Counted from the first letter of the stretch, positions 8,512 through 20,566 are shown. The stretch: DNA of 64,000 nucleotides from Nilaparvata lugens (GCF_014356525.2 NC_052505.1:18024885-18088884); one strand, 5' to 3'. Numbers and translations: made by a program. The notes: generated by a model not told the origin, from the letters alone.

Positions 8512-9609
8512 GTTGACCAAGCGAAGTGAGGTCTAAGATTCAAGTCGAAGGTTTGGCATTTCTCTTTATGTTTAAATGCTTATTGACCAAGCGAAGTGAG
8601 GTCTAAGATTCAAGTCGGCGGTTTGACATTTCTCTTTATTTTCAATATCGGGGTACTGAGCTTCGCTCGTTATTTTTATATATTGATAAACAGAACACAG
8701 TTCTCTAAAATGATCGTGTCTATATTTCACAGCTGGCTATACGTCATCTTATAAATTTCGGGGAATGTGATATTATGATTTTTCACTCGCTCACTCACTT
8801 TTTTACTATCCACAGCTGTTTCAGCCAAGGATGAATTATCCTTTTAATGTCGTTCAGCGAGTTTTCCCAAAGATGAGACCTAGTGCAATCGAATCTTTAT
8901 ATCATAAACCTACTATGTTTCAAATTTCGTGAGAATCGTTAATAGCCAGATATAAAAATAGCCAGATTTTAAAATAATTATATATAAAAATAGCCAGATA
9001 TAAAAATAACCAGATACATAAATACAGAAATTGCTCGCTTAATATAATAGGATATGTTTACATTTTTTTATGTTCCGCATTTACAACGAAAAGCAGCAAC
9101 AGATTTTCATGAAATTTGACAGGTATGTTCCTTTTTGAATTTCGCGTCAACGTATACAATGAAATTTTGCATTTTAAGAAAAATACAAAAGGAGTCTCCT
9201 TTGAACGCCAATATTACCGTAAAAATCAGACTTTAGAATTATTCATCATAAATCAGCTGTCTAGTGGACTATTATACTACCCGTTCAAAAACATCGAACA
9301 TCTTGGAAATGGATTTTTCCATCAACCTTAATAGACATTTGACTATAATACTACCCGTTCAAAAACATAGAACATCTTCAAATATGTATCTTTCCATCAA
9401 CGTTAGTAAACAGTTGCAGCCAGACCTGATAACAGCGCTCACACTCACATTCCGGGACGACACGTCACGGTACGATAGGACAGAAAGCTCTATGTTTGTT
9501 TTGGAATTTTAAATTGATAAAATAATTATTTATTAATTTTTGAGAAAACATAACAGCCGGTCAATGTAACTTACTGAGCGCGAGGTCTACTGTTCACAGA
9601 ACTACTAGA
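8512..9609 (-). mobile_element. minisatellite-bearing element (copy 1), interrupted by a rolling-circle-like element
   Basis: Reverse-orientation copy of the element at 20567-21412. Its outer end (GACCAAGCGAAGTGAGGTC) is duplicated at 8514 and 8586. The other end (TCTACTGTTCACAGAACTAC) is near 9609. It contains two units of the internal minisatellite around 9258-9410. The inner part 8645-9052 is a separate inserted repeat. Confidence 0.7.
8645..9052 (-). mobile_element. Helitron-like repeat, TCCTATTATATT family (nested copy)
   Basis: In minus orientation it begins TCCTATTATATTAAGCGAGC and ends GTACCCCGATAT. It sits inside the minisatellite-bearing element, whose other two copies lack it. The 5' TC start and AT-rich leader resemble Helitrons, but the 3' end lacks the usual CTRR, so the class is uncertain. 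A second copy is at 59896-60654. Confidence 0.55.
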
Positions 9610-9895
9610 ATATAGACTTATATAGAATAGTATCTATACTATAGTATATAGACTAGGCTATATACTATATTTGGACGTAGTCTACCATATTTTGCTTTCC
9701 AAAGCGATTGGAGTCTTGATTCATTCTATTACTTACTTCACAGCTCCTATATAGCCTATTTACACCGATACACTTCATAGGTTTCCTTGAGTATAAAACT
9801 ACCTTTATATTTCACTTTGGAGTGGAATTCACTCCAAATTTTCCAGCATAAAAAAAAAAAATTTATAATTAACATCAATGCCTTACATTTTACTA
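9610..9895. other. no gene seen
   Basis: AT-rich, with short TATA-type repeats around 9601-9670. Confidence 0.4.
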
Positions 9896-9904
9896 ATGCT
9901 ATCA

Positions 9905-10200
9905 GTTTATTTATTCATTCAACAGAGACAAAAAACACAAAATCATAAAATGAATGGGAATGGGGGAACAGGCTTATTGATTCAGCCTTTATTGATTCAT
10001 ACAATAGGTACATCATCAAAATAATGGGGAGAGAAAGAAGAAGGTATCCTTGTGCTATTCCTCTCCGAAATTTAGATAAGGTTACACATTGTCCGAAAAA
10101 GGTTAAGTCTTGTAGCTGTTCACTTCACAAAAAGTCCTTACCATTCCATTGCCGGATTTTGATTGAAAATTAGAGAGAATTTTAGATCTCACTAGAGGCA
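9905..10200 (-). mobile_element. retroelement 3' end (reverse orientation)
   Basis: 9975-10130 matches 56705-56870 (GTACATCATCAAAAT, CCTTGTGCTATTCCTCTC, GGTTAAGTCTTGTAG). The T-rich start (TTTATTTATTCATTC) reads as a tail on the minus strand. Non-LTR origin is likely; no usable coding frame remains. Confidence 0.55.
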
Positions 10201-10236
10201 GTCTCATACCCTAGGAAGCCTTTGCAGTGTATCATC

Positions 10237-10493
10237 ATAGAGAAACAATAGCGTAAGTAGATATCCCATGGTATAGGGAATTTATGTCGCAACTTTTACT
10301 GTTATCTCAAGCCGATTATTTTCAATTTTCACTGTTTTGTTGGTGATACTGTATGAACAGCACAATTTGAGAGACTACCAGCGTCACACAGCTGCATAGG
10401 AAAGAACTATGTGAACTATCGGCTTGGGATAACAGTAAAACTTTCGACATAAACGCCCTATACCATGGGATATCTATGCTATCGTTTCTCTAT
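10237..10493. mobile_element. Mutator-like MITE (copy 2)
   Basis: Same TIRs as 4301-4572 (ATAGAGAAAC...GTTTCTCTAT) with the interior diverged. Flanks TGTATCATC and GGTACGATC match at 6 of 9 bases, consistent with a decayed 9-bp duplication. Confidence 0.75.
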
Positions 10494-10696
10494 GGTACGA
10501 TCATGAATAGACCATATTTTACTATGGAGACAATATCAATCACTACCCTATGGTCCAGTATCTAGTTATCGATAAGAGATATAATTTATCTAACAAGATA
10601 AAGGATAGGATAATCTATATCAATATATATTATCATTTCATATTACAGTTACCGTGAGGACAAGGGATGATTAGGGATAATGTAGAATAATGTAAA

Positions 10697-10697
<1 letters not shown>

Positions 10698-10740
<43 letters not shown>

Positions 10741-10748
10741 TATATATA
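10698..10748. repeat. (AT)n microsatellite
   Basis: About 50 bp of alternating AT with one interruption. Confidence 0.95.
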
Positions 10749-11138
10749 CAGGTTACATTATTATGATAAGGGATGGATTATTAATATGGTCCATTTTGAA
10801 AGCAGGGGCGTTGAGTAGTGCTTCATTATACAGTTGGGGTAAATTTGTGGGTAAATTGGGGGTAGCTCAACCGTGAGGGGACAGGGGTGGAGGGTTCCTA
10901 TAGAATGTGTGCTCTGGAAGAGGATTTATGCTAGAGGGGTTGCATACAGTGTAGAGTGTACTTGGACCACTCTAGAGGCTAAATGCTTTGTAATTATTTC
11001 CTGTGAGAGTGCTACTGTATAAAGGCTATCACACACTGGACATTGCATGCAGTGGGCAGTATTCACGTTGGCGTGCTAGTGTGTGACCGGCGTAGATATA
11101 ATATGAGAGCTGATAGATCGTATAGAATAGTGTGCCGT
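10749..11138. other. no gene seen
   Basis: Mixed sequence with G-rich patches at 10835-10930; no repeat partner or exon recognised. Confidence 0.4.
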
Positions 11139-11155
11139 ATTCCTCTATAGGTTTA

Positions 11156-11276
11156 CTTTTTGTGTAGTTGAGAAGTTGATATTGTGGTAATCATTCATAT
11201 TGAATGAGAAAGACTAAGAAATTGTCAAAAAACCACTGATTATCAGTGGTTTCTTAACAATTTCCTAGTCTTTTTC
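11156..11276 (-). mobile_element. long-TSD hairpin element (copy 2, short form)
   Basis: 121 bp with the same 45-nt asymmetric end and outer hairpin arms as 7161-7438. The hairpin centre has collapsed to CCACTGATTATCAGTGG. Flanked by ATTCCTCTATAGGTTTA at 11139-11155 and 11277-11293, a perfect 17-bp target duplication (the first 3 bases may belong to the element end). Confidence 0.82.
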
Positions 11277-11299
11277 ATTCCTCTATAGGTTTATTTATG

Positions 11300-12700
11300 T
11301 TGTATCTGTGTCTTTCTCTTCTCGTTATTCTAATCTAGCAACTTCTTCTTATTTATCATTTTCCGCCAGATTCTTCTTCATTATTGCTTCTCTCCATTCT
11401 CTTATTTTCTAGACCACCACGAAAGTTAACCAACTTTTATAGGTTTCTTCTCTTTACGCTGCTATCAAATTCATCTAATGGAATTGATGTACCCTGTTCT
11501 TATTCCAAGTGAAATATATTCAAATTATATAAAGAATATTGAAAATATATGAAAAAGTTTATTCTAAATATTCAACCTTCTCTTTCTCTTCATTATCATG
11601 CCTTCTTCCCTATCATCTTCTCATGAAGTTTTCTTCTGTATTACCTCTATAGATGCCTTCTTCCTCCTTATTTCCTTCATCTTATTCGACTTATTTTTGT
11701 ATAAGTTAGTCTTCTATAAATAAAAATATAATAGGCTATATAATGCTATTATCAAGCTATATAATGACATTATATAGACGAAACATGTCGTGACAAAATA
11801 ATTTTATTGTTTATCAACTTCTTAATGTTTGAAACTGAATTCTGTTTTTCATTTTTGTAAATTTCAGTATTGATTCGACAATAAGGATTGGATTCGATTT
11901 TTTCCCCATCCTTATAACTACCTCTTTTTTAATTACTTCCATATTCTTGTAATCTCACAATCCCGTCAATCTTTCACTCCCAACGATTTCTTCTCCTTTC
12001 AAACGCCTGCTCTCCTCTCTTTTTCAAATCTTCATCTTTCTCTTTTTTTCTTTTCATCCTCTATGCAACTTTCGTATGCAAATACTCCAATGTTCTTCTT
12101 CCTTGTTCCCTCTCCTCCTGCTCTTCTCTTTGTCCACCTAATGACTTCTTCAATTCCTCTTTCTACTTCAAATATTCCTTCAAACTCTCCTTCTTTTCAA
12201 AATGTATTGCTTCCTCTCCTCTTCTCTCATCCTCTTTGCAACGTAGTGTCTCAAAGATTCAACTATTTTTCTGCATTATTCCTCTTTCTCCTGCTCTTGT
12301 ACTTTTCCACTTGATGACTTCTTCAATATCTCTCTCTACTTAGAATCTTACTTTCTACTCCAGTCTCTCCCTCTATTCTCTTCCATTTCACTTTCTACTC
12401 CACCTTCTTCAGCCTCTCCTTCTATTTCACTTTCTCCTTCACCTCATCCACCTTTTTCAGCTTCTTCTATTCCTCCTGCACTTATCTTTAGTCTCTTTTT
12501 TCATCCGTCTGACACGCAAGTCAAGCAAATACGGTATGTTTTCCTCCTGGTTCCTTCCAGGAACAAACCTTCTATACTTCTATACTCGCTGGTTCCTTCT
12601 CATTTGTATCTCTCTTTTCTTCTCTCGTACAGCTTCATCAGCTACATCTTACTCTCACTCTCTCTCTACTCTTACTCATTTGGTTGATGTGAAGAGGCCT
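11300..12700. repeat. pyrimidine-rich low-complexity region
   Basis: The plus strand is strongly CT-biased, with repeated CTTCTTC, TTTCTC and CTTCTCCT words. The open frame at 12063-12314 is a Phe/Leu/Ser/Pro compositional product. No gene is supported. Confidence 0.6.
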
Positions 12701-13250
12701 TGAGAGGGGGTAACACAAACCAGTAGCCCTCCGTGTGAAATGGTGCTTATCATCACGCATATGCTAACATGCTAATAGCATGCTATTCCATGGCGCTCTG
12801 TCACAACAGGACTTGAGGCTATACTGCAGTTATCTGCTTGATGGGACCTTGCATAATGTGATTTGGAGCTGGTAAATATTGGAATTAATCACGAATTCGG
12901 AATCTGATTTATTAATGAGTTGATACTCATACAAAACGTCTTAGTAGAGAATTCATGTCACAGTCTCTCGAATCTGATTTATTGAAGAATCGATATACTC
13001 ACACAAATCGTAATTCTTTCAATCTTCGTATCAGAGAATTTATATTCTTGCATAATTTTATAATCCACTCATAGTTTACTTTTTTAATTTTTCACTTTAA
13101 CCATTTTGCAGGCTCTTATGATTATTTACGCTCCAACTTTTTTACAACCTTCGTATCCAAACCTACAATTTCAAAGTTTTCGATTTCTCACACTGAAAAT
13201 GACACACCGATGGTATTGAAGCATGTTTGTGATTTTTTTAAATAAATAAG
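12701..13250. other. no gene seen; diverged short repeats
   Basis: Contains diverged repeats of a motif like GAATCTGATTTATTAATGAG (12899, 12969) that recurs at 13733, 13860, 14070 and 14210: an old, degenerate repeat field of about 1.4 kb. Confidence 0.5.
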
Positions 13251-13254
13251 TGAT

Positions 13255-13660
13255 ATAATAGAATAGAATAGAATGGAATTTATTGTTTCTCATAAACAAC
13301 AGTACAATATTACAAGAAAAAACAGAACAAATATATTAAGTTATCAGCCAAATTTATCAAATGTCATGGCTCGAAAATATAACAATGTAAGAATACAAAG
13401 AAATATTTCCCATTTAAACATCGCTATATGCAGTCACAATAATAATATAACCAAAAGTCATTAGCCACATTTTCCAGCTACTTAATGCTAAAAAACGAAT
13501 ATTAAAAATTCACATTCCTTTTCAATAACGAAACAATACATAATGTAATATACTTCTATGTTACAAAATTATATTACTACATAATTAGCCAGCCATACAA
13601 GAAACAATAATGTGTGGTACCCCTGTAATAAAAATTGTGTTGGGGTTTTGACAACAACCT
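13255..13660 (-). mobile_element. retroposon 3' end, reverse orientation, (TAGAA)n tail
   Basis: Begins AATAGAATAGAATAGAATGG followed by AATTTATTG, the mirror of a tail after AATAAA. The far end holds GTGTGGTACCCCTG and GTTGTGTTGGGG-like words seen in other retroposon ends. The open frame at 13273-13464 is not recognised. Confidence 0.5.
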
Positions 13661-13669
13661 AGAGTTTCA

Positions 13670-14435
13670 TTATGGATAAGTGTCACAATATCTCACCATC
13701 AACAGTATCTCAGAATTCATGTGACACACTCTCGAATTCGATTTATTAATGAGTTGATACTCACAAAAATCGGAATTCTTCACATATTTTTTCATGCACC
13801 ACTTTATTAACAGTGTGAGTTTATTCAGAGCTGCTGGATTATAAGAAGTGACCAAGAATACTGAATCTGATTCATGAATGGGTTGATATTCACACAAATT
13901 GAGATCTTTTCATTATTCTTTCAGAAGATATGTTCAGCTTTTAACAGTTTTAAATGCATTAGGAGCAGCTGAATATCGAAATAAATCTTAAGTTTTGAAT
14001 AATCAATTAAGTTTATAAGTTAATTTAAGTTTATTCATTAATATCGAAATAAATCTTAAGTTTTGAATATTGATTAATTGATTTATTAATGACTTAATAC
14101 TGACATAAGTGAGGATTTTTCGAACCTTATTAGCAGGGAGTTCATGTGCCACTTTTAAAAGTGTAAGTTCATTTAGAGCTGCTGAATATAGAAATTGATT
14201 ATGAATTACGAATCTGATCTATTAATGGGTTCAAACTTGATACACAATTGATGATTCTTCTAAAGCTTTAATGATAATACTTCAATTATCTATTGCTCAG
14301 TTCAAAACATACTTCTGTTACTACAATTTTGTTAATTATTATCAACAAGACAGTAATTATCTTCTTCAATATAATGAAGGAAAGAACTGGCTTATACACG
14401 TACGACAAGAAAATTTACAAATGACGCATCATCAC
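13670..14435. repeat. degenerate repeat field
   Basis: Direct partial duplications such as ATATCGAAATAAATCTTAAG at 13974 and 14041, and the GAATCTGATTTATTAATG motif. No coding exon. Confidence 0.5.
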
Positions 14436-14439
14436 GTGT

Positions 14440-15071
14440 GGACAGATTAACTTAAGGCTGTGCAAAGGCTAAAAATAAACTTTTTACTCGTGATATTTTT
14501 CAAAGTTTTTCGACATCAAGCTATCAAAATGAAAAAGTTTTCTCAGGAAAATATTTTTTCCGATCATTACTTTTTGAGATATGAGCGCCTGAAGTTTGAA
14601 TTTTTGTACAGAATATTTCAAACTCGGTGAGATATAAATCCATGAGATTTAGAGGATGGATTTTTCATGGTATTGTTGATCTAGTAAAATAAAAATTCTG
14701 TGAAAATATCAATTTTTGAAAAAGTTATTCAATTTACCAAAAATAACATAACTAAAAGTTATTTTTGGTTATTTTCAGTAAATTGAATAACGAAGTTAAA
14801 GATCGATATTTTCAGAAAATTTTTGTTTCACTAAATCAACAATACTATGAAAATTCTATTCTCTGAATCTCATGGATTGATATCTCACCGAATTCGAAAT
14901 ATTCTGTACAAAAATTCAAACTTCAGGCGCTCATATCTCAAAATGATTGGAAAAAAATGTTTTCCTGAGAAAACTTTTTCATTCTGATATCTTGATGTCG
15001 AAAAGCTTTGAAAAATATGACGAGTGGAAAGTTTATTTTTAGTCTTTGCACAGCCTTAAGTTAATCTGTCC
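14440..15071. mobile_element. foldback element, about 630 bp near-perfect palindrome
   Basis: The two arms of about 300 bp are reverse complements: GGACAGATTAACTTAAGG at 14440 pairs with its complement ending at 15071. The centre is near 14750, around CAAAAATAAC...GTTATTTTTGG. Inner arm motifs include GGCTGTGCAAAGGCTAAAAA and CTTCAGGCGCTCATATCTCA. No open frame. A copy of the inner unit lies at 53851-54345. Confidence 0.85.
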
Positions 15072-15255
15072 AGTAGTTCAGACGTGAGAAAACTTTTTCA
15101 TTTTGATAGCTTGATGATATACAAATTGAAAAACTTTGAAAAATATCGCTAGTAGAAAGTTCATTTTTAGCCTTTGCACAGCCTTATACATGTACGGCAA
15201 GGAAATTGACAAACTACGCATCATCACGTCTGAACTACTGGACAGATTAATTTAA
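15072..15255. repeat. partial arm of the foldback element plus flank duplication
   Basis: 15090-15190 repeats one arm end (GAAAACTTTTTCATTTTGAT to TTTGCACAGCC). A 25-bp inverted repeat joins 15061-15085 and 15224-15248 (core AGTAGTTCAGACGT and its complement). 15189-15247 also resembles the left flank 14395-14450. Confidence 0.65.
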
Positions 15256-15376
15256 AATAATGATGAATATTGATTCTTAATTGATTGAGGATGGTTATAG
15301 GCGTAGTTTAAATTCTCCAAGTTTTCAGTTTGTCAATTTTTCAATCAGATCCTTGAGGAGCACGGGTTACATGCTA

Positions 15377-15591
15377 TAGTGAGGTCCACGTTATAATGGC
15401 AGTGGATAAAGATAGAAGAATAGCGATGCCGATTCTTTGCATTAATTAATTATATTTCTACACTGTAAAAAACATAATTGGCATCGTTGCGGACCTAGAA
15501 AAGGATAGTACCACCGGCTTTGTCGGATAATAGACAAGGATAGCAAAACCAAAGTTGATCAAATACTGTCATTATAACGTGGACCTCACTA
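15377..15591. mobile_element. mariner-like MITE, TAGTGAGGTCCACG family (short form)
   Basis: 215 bp; same TIRs as 6329-6721, with TA on both sides (15375-15376 and 15592-15593). Its interior matches the 29110-29311 copy. Confidence 0.82.
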
Positions 15592-15593
15592 TA

Positions 15594-16010
15594 GTATTCA
15601 ATACAATAATTTATATTATGAATTCACATCAATTTATATTCTGCTTTCTATTCAATTCACAACCGAAGTAACTCCTCAATAGAGTTCTCTCTCCTGAGTA
15701 CCAGATTCATCATCTCCATGTCAAATTAGTCAACAATTATTCAAGCTGCTCCAAACAGCTCCACATCACACATGTGAATAATACAATCATTTCGAAAATT
15801 ACCCCAGTATTACACAATGGTGATGCAATATTTAGGGGGAAGTGACGTGATATAACACTTTCTCCCACCCTATTGTCTCTATCCTACACAATTCCACCCT
15901 TTCTATCATACATACTTCTTCTCTCCTTCAGATATATTCCCTCTTACTCATACTTTCCCTCCTGTCCTACTCATAATATGTTTTCTTCATCTGCCAAATT
16001 GCTATTCACA
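15594..16010. other. no gene seen
   Basis: AT-rich, then CT-rich after 15860. No exon or repeat boundary is clear. Confidence 0.4.
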
Positions 16011-16015
16011 TTTTT

Positions 16016-16141
16016 ACTTTCCTTGCCCTATTACCATAGGTAAGGAAAGTATTGCTTTCCGAAAAAAATTAAGGTACCCAAATTTGTAAATTTCTATACG
16101 TTTCAAGGTCCCCTGAGTCCAAAAAGTGGTTTTTGGGTGTT

Positions 16142-16197
<56 letters not shown>

Positions 16198-16856
16198 AGT
16201 GTATGTGCAACTGTGTACACGATATCCCATCTCCCAATTAACGGAATGACTTGAAATTTGGAACTTAAGGTCCTTCCTCAATAAGGATCCGACACGAACA
16301 ATTTCGAACAAATCCAATTCAAGATGGCGGCGAAAATGTTGTCAAATACAGCGTTTTTCGCGATTTTCTAGAAAACGGCTCCAACGATTTTGATCAAATT
16401 CATACCTAAATTAGTCATTGATAAGCTCTATCAACTGCCATAAGTCCCATATCTGTAAAAATATCAGGAGCTCCGCCCCATCTATGCAAAGTTCGATTTT
16501 AGATTCCCAATTATCAGGCTTTAGATACAATTTAAACAAAAAATTCCAAGTGGAAAAGATTGAGCATGAAAATCTCTCCAATTAATGTTCAGTAACATTT
16601 TCACCTAAAATTGAAAATAAGCTCGAAATTTGAGAAAATGTTATTATTTCAATATTACAAACTGTTGGCAACTGTTGATTCTATTTAATCATTCACTATG
16701 AAGAGATAGCAAACTTCGTGTGTCTCCAGCCTTATTGTCCTGTCACCAGCTGGTTTGGATCTTTAAATAGTAGACTTGTGATGCGCGGGAACACTAGCGT
16801 CAGGTGATAAATTCTCATAACGGCAAGGAAAGTTATGTGAGTGCGCCACACCAGAT
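16016..16856 (+). mobile_element. (TG)n-bearing interspersed element (copy 1)
   Basis: Starts ACTTTCCTTGCC and ends GGCAAGGAAAGT plus about 30 nt (GTGCGCCACACCAGATT). Shared internal landmarks are GGATCCGACACGAACAATTT, AAGATGGCGG, GGAGCTCCGCCCCATC and CACCAGCTGG. A (TG)n microsatellite lies at 16140-16194. Complementary ends (CTTTCCTTGCC/GGCAAGGAAAG) act as short inverted repeats. Four long copies occur in this window. The mobilising machinery is unknown. Confidence 0.82.
16140..16194. repeat. (TG)n microsatellite
   Basis: About 27 TG units inside the interspersed element. His/Thr or Val/Cys open frames here are artefacts of the repeat. Confidence 0.97.
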
Positions 16857-16860
16857 TTTT

Positions 16861-17395
16861 ATATATTTTCTTTGTATTTTTAAATTATGTTCGTTTGTGT
16901 TATAAATGAATTGACTGATGCATACCTCTCCGGCGTATCACCCCTCTCCTACTCATATTCTCCTCTTCGTCACATACTAATCAGCCCCTGGACTGGAAAA
17001 CGCTCAAATTGACGCTGATTTTATTTTGTCAGCTGTTCTATTGGAAGCAGTGGGGAGTTTACAGAGATATCAAGCTTCATTGAGCTCAATAGTCATTTGA
17101 TAATTCAACAAACGATAAGTAGGCAAAATACTCGATTTGTATCAGGTATTAAACAATGTGTTGTAGATTTGAAGTTGTGTGATGGAAGGAAGGAAGCATT
17201 GCAAAAATATCGTCGAGCATACAAACAAACCATAATCTTGAATCTCACAAACCCATAAACAGATAACGACTCGAGTATCAATTTTATATTTTGCGTTTAG
17301 CAGACAACATATATGCAACACACAAATAAGCCTCAAAAAATACATGAATGAACAATTAAGACATGAAAAACATACATAGCACGAATAAAAAATAT
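16861..17395. other. no gene seen
   Basis: Mixed AT-rich sequence. The minus-strand open frame at 17142-17345 has no recognisable domain. Confidence 0.4.
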
Positions 17396-17397
17396 CA

Positions 17398-17487
17398 AAT
17401 TGAATAAAACGACTGGAAAATTGTCAAAACCACAGATTTCTAGTCATTTTATTTCATATGAATAATTATTACCACAACTACACAGAA
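17398..17487 (+). mobile_element. long-TSD hairpin element (partial copy)
   Basis: ATTGAATAAAACGACTGG, TTGTCAAAACCACAGATTTC and the ATTATTACCACAACTACACA tail match the ends of 57394-57639. Most of the hairpin centre is missing, and the flanks (AAAATATCAAA versus AAAATACAAAA) match only roughly. Confidence 0.6.
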
Positions 17488-17499
17488 AATACAAAAACA

Positions 17500-19365
17500 T
17501 CTTGAACATCACATTAGTAAAATGGAAATTTTAGTTTTCAATTCAAGGCATAGCCTCAAGTCAAAAGTAAGAACTCGCTAAGTACGTTCAAAATTCCCTC
17601 TCCAACACTTTTTTCTTCATTCCACACATATCAATCTTGGATTTTCATATTATATATCACACCTCTCCATTACAAATATTTCCCTTTTTCCAATAAATGA
17701 TCCCCTCATATTACTCATAGTTTTTCATATTTCTTTCTCTCTCACACATATTTTCTCTCTCCATCATATTTATTTCCCGTTTCTAATAACAAACCCTATC
17801 TTCACTCACCATCACATATTACCCTCTAAACACGTTCTAACACCCCTTTACAACTCCAAACCAAACCCGAAAACCGAAAACACATGTAAACAATAAATCA
17901 CGGGATGCAAAGCTGCGCTGCCTTCTGAATGGATCCATTAAATATTCAAGAGGCAGTGACAGTGACAACATGATTACTTTTTGGAGGCTGAATAAAATAT
18001 TCACTGGGATTCACAATGATGATTCGTTTTTTGGTGGTGGAGAGGGGTTATTTTGATCCTGAAATGTCTGAATCAACTCATGTAGTGAAGTAATAGTGAA
18101 CCTGTATTCAAATGACAGACACATGTTTGTTTGCTACTCTTTCCTACTATATGTTACTTTTGCAACTATTTGCTACTTATTCATTGAACCATCCCACAAT
18201 TATATCGAGTATCTAATTTGTCAGAATGAATTAACACAGAAAAAAGTACAAAAAATTGTCGAAATTTATCCATGAAAACTCTTAAACAGAGTTAAGTTAT
18301 TGTAAAATTTGTTTAAATTTAAATAATTTCAATTTCACTAGGGCGTCTTTCCTCGACTACTGTTTAAAAAATTGATACTTCTAGTCAAGCTTAACAGAGT
18401 TGAAAAAATTGTTAATATTGGGTTGAATTTGGAAGATTTTTATCTTCCTAGTGTGCCTTTTCTGGACTAAAGTTTTGAAAATTGATACTTTCATTCAATG
18501 ACTATGTAATGATAATGACTATACTCGATAATATTATATGCTCACTTGATTATTTTCTTTGAATCTAGCGGCTGGAATCTATTTTCTTTTAATCTATCTT
18601 TCTTGTAACTAGCGGCTGGCTGCCAAAAATGAGGATGATTGATGGAAACAAATCAAACAAACTATTCACTTTGTATTCTATTCAATTTGAAATTATTCCT
18701 TTTTTCGATCTTACTGCATTTCTCGTATTTGGTAGGGCTACTTGAATTGTTTCCTGGAGAAGAATTGTTATAGAATTTACTAATATCATAGACAAACGAA
18801 TATTTGTTTGGTAGTATTCTTTTCTCTATGGTAATACTATCTTAATATTTGTGTCTCAGTACACTTTTATTTTCATTCGAGATCTCAATTGAATTTATAT
18901 ATTAATTGGATAATGTGAACAATACAATAGTCGGAAATAGTTATTTGTGCAACTAGTGCGCAAAGTGACAGTTTGCTGCACCGAAAGAAACGTCTACAGT
19001 TACCATTGAATATGAAAAGTGGGTAATTATGGGTAAAACTGCCTGAAATGCATCAAATGTTTTTCTGTGTAATTTTATTATTAATAAAAACCTTAATTTA
19101 TTGTCAAATTTAATAATAATGTGGTAGTAAATGAATGAAGGCAGCTGTGTGCTGAATGTTGTCCACCACTTCAAGATTCTAATAACGTGCACCACAGTCA
19201 CAGTTAGCAACTTAATTTTGATTTTGCTGCATTGGTGCTCCATATAACCTACTAACTATTTTGCGTTGTCATGTTGCAAATCTGGAGTGCAGAAAAAATT
19301 TTTCCCGCACTAGAGCGGAAAAGTGATTCTTTGCGTTCTGTAATCAGTGCAACAATGGCCACTTT
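17500..19365. other. no gene seen
   Basis: About 1.9 kb of AT-rich sequence. An imperfect duplication of about 115 bp lies at 18270-18490 (ACTAGGGCGTCTTTCCTCGACT versus CTAGTGTGCCTTTTCTGGACT), and GAATCTAGCGGCTGG-like words occur at 18564 and 18605. The minus-strand open frame at 18953-19243 is not recognised. Confidence 0.4.
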
Positions 19366-19369
19366 TCAA

Positions 19370-19500
19370 CGTAACTGTAGGAAATAAAAAAACAGGCCAT
19401 CGCCCAGAACTTCTTCAATTTCCTAATTTTGTCTTAAATTTTTCAAATACTATGTAGGTTATGTCCATTTTCAATTTATACTAAATCATAAATCTGAATG
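19370..19500 (-). mobile_element. retroposon 3' end (reverse), matches 22125-22262
   Basis: AACAGGCCATCGCCCAGAAC, TTCTTCAATTTCCTAATTTT and ATGTAGGTTATGTCCATTTT are the reverse complement of 22125-22225. Confidence 0.7.
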
Positions 19501-20560
19501 CACAAATCAGAATTTTTCAAACAAAATTTTTCAATTTTCTCAGATTGATTCAGAAGATTTGACGCTCATTATGTTCGTACTCCCCGGACTAAAACTACCC
19601 AAAATTCACTTTCTACAACGCTAATTAAAAAGGATACCCACACAGGGTGCAAGGACACCTCTGTAATAACAGTATCCATTGCATTCACTGGATACTGTCC
19701 CAAGGGTAATACAATTACAGTTCAGTACATAGTTATCAAGATTAATATACTTGATTCTACAGTCCACATAAACTATTTATGTTACGAACATCTACAGTAA
19801 CGTCTCACTCCATCCAAAACACACCGGACCAATATATAACAACCTATACGTCATAATTTGCCTTTAATAGTCACCGTTTATTAGGTTATATGGTGGTAGT
19901 CCACGTTATGTTGGTTATATGTGAGAGACTGGTGATGTAGCTCACAAATGATGAGACCGATGCGTGGCTAGCGGCTATTATAATAGGCCACGAAATCAGT
20001 GCTATGTATGTTTGTATTTTTAGTATGCTCGTATACATGTATACATATAATTTATATACATGTATGTTGAGATTATTGGATACATAACATACTTGGTATG
20101 TTTTGGTGAGGATGTATTTATATATATATTATTTGTTTATCCTTAGATACATGTAGATTACTTGTGTAGTATATATATAGGCTACACGGTAGCCTTTGAT
20201 GGAGCACCAACACGACCACATGGGTTAGGGGTGGGGGGCTTGTGTTGGTGAGGGCCGGGAGGGGAAGTTCTCTGTTTTCATTGGCGCTATCAGAGAGCAG
20301 CGTGAAACACGCATTTTATGCGTTCATTACTTAATGGATGCCATAATACAGCGAGCTGAGACTCCCATCAGTGCTCTGACAAAACCAACAATTTTGCATG
20401 CAACCTCGGAGCCCAACGTTATTTCACTACCCGTTATTCTTCTGTGATGAGTTTCTATTTTCTATACCACATCATGCTCATTTTTCTGCTGCTCATTCTT
20501 GTTTCGGAGCGTTCATAGTCAATCGTGTATGAATCTAAACATATAAATGAATGAATAGAT
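19501..20560. other. no gene seen
   Basis: Contains a short hairpin (ACAGTATCCA...TGGATACTGT around 19667-19700) and a G-rich patch at 20225-20265. No exon recognised. Confidence 0.4.
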
Positions 20561-20566
20561 AATTAG

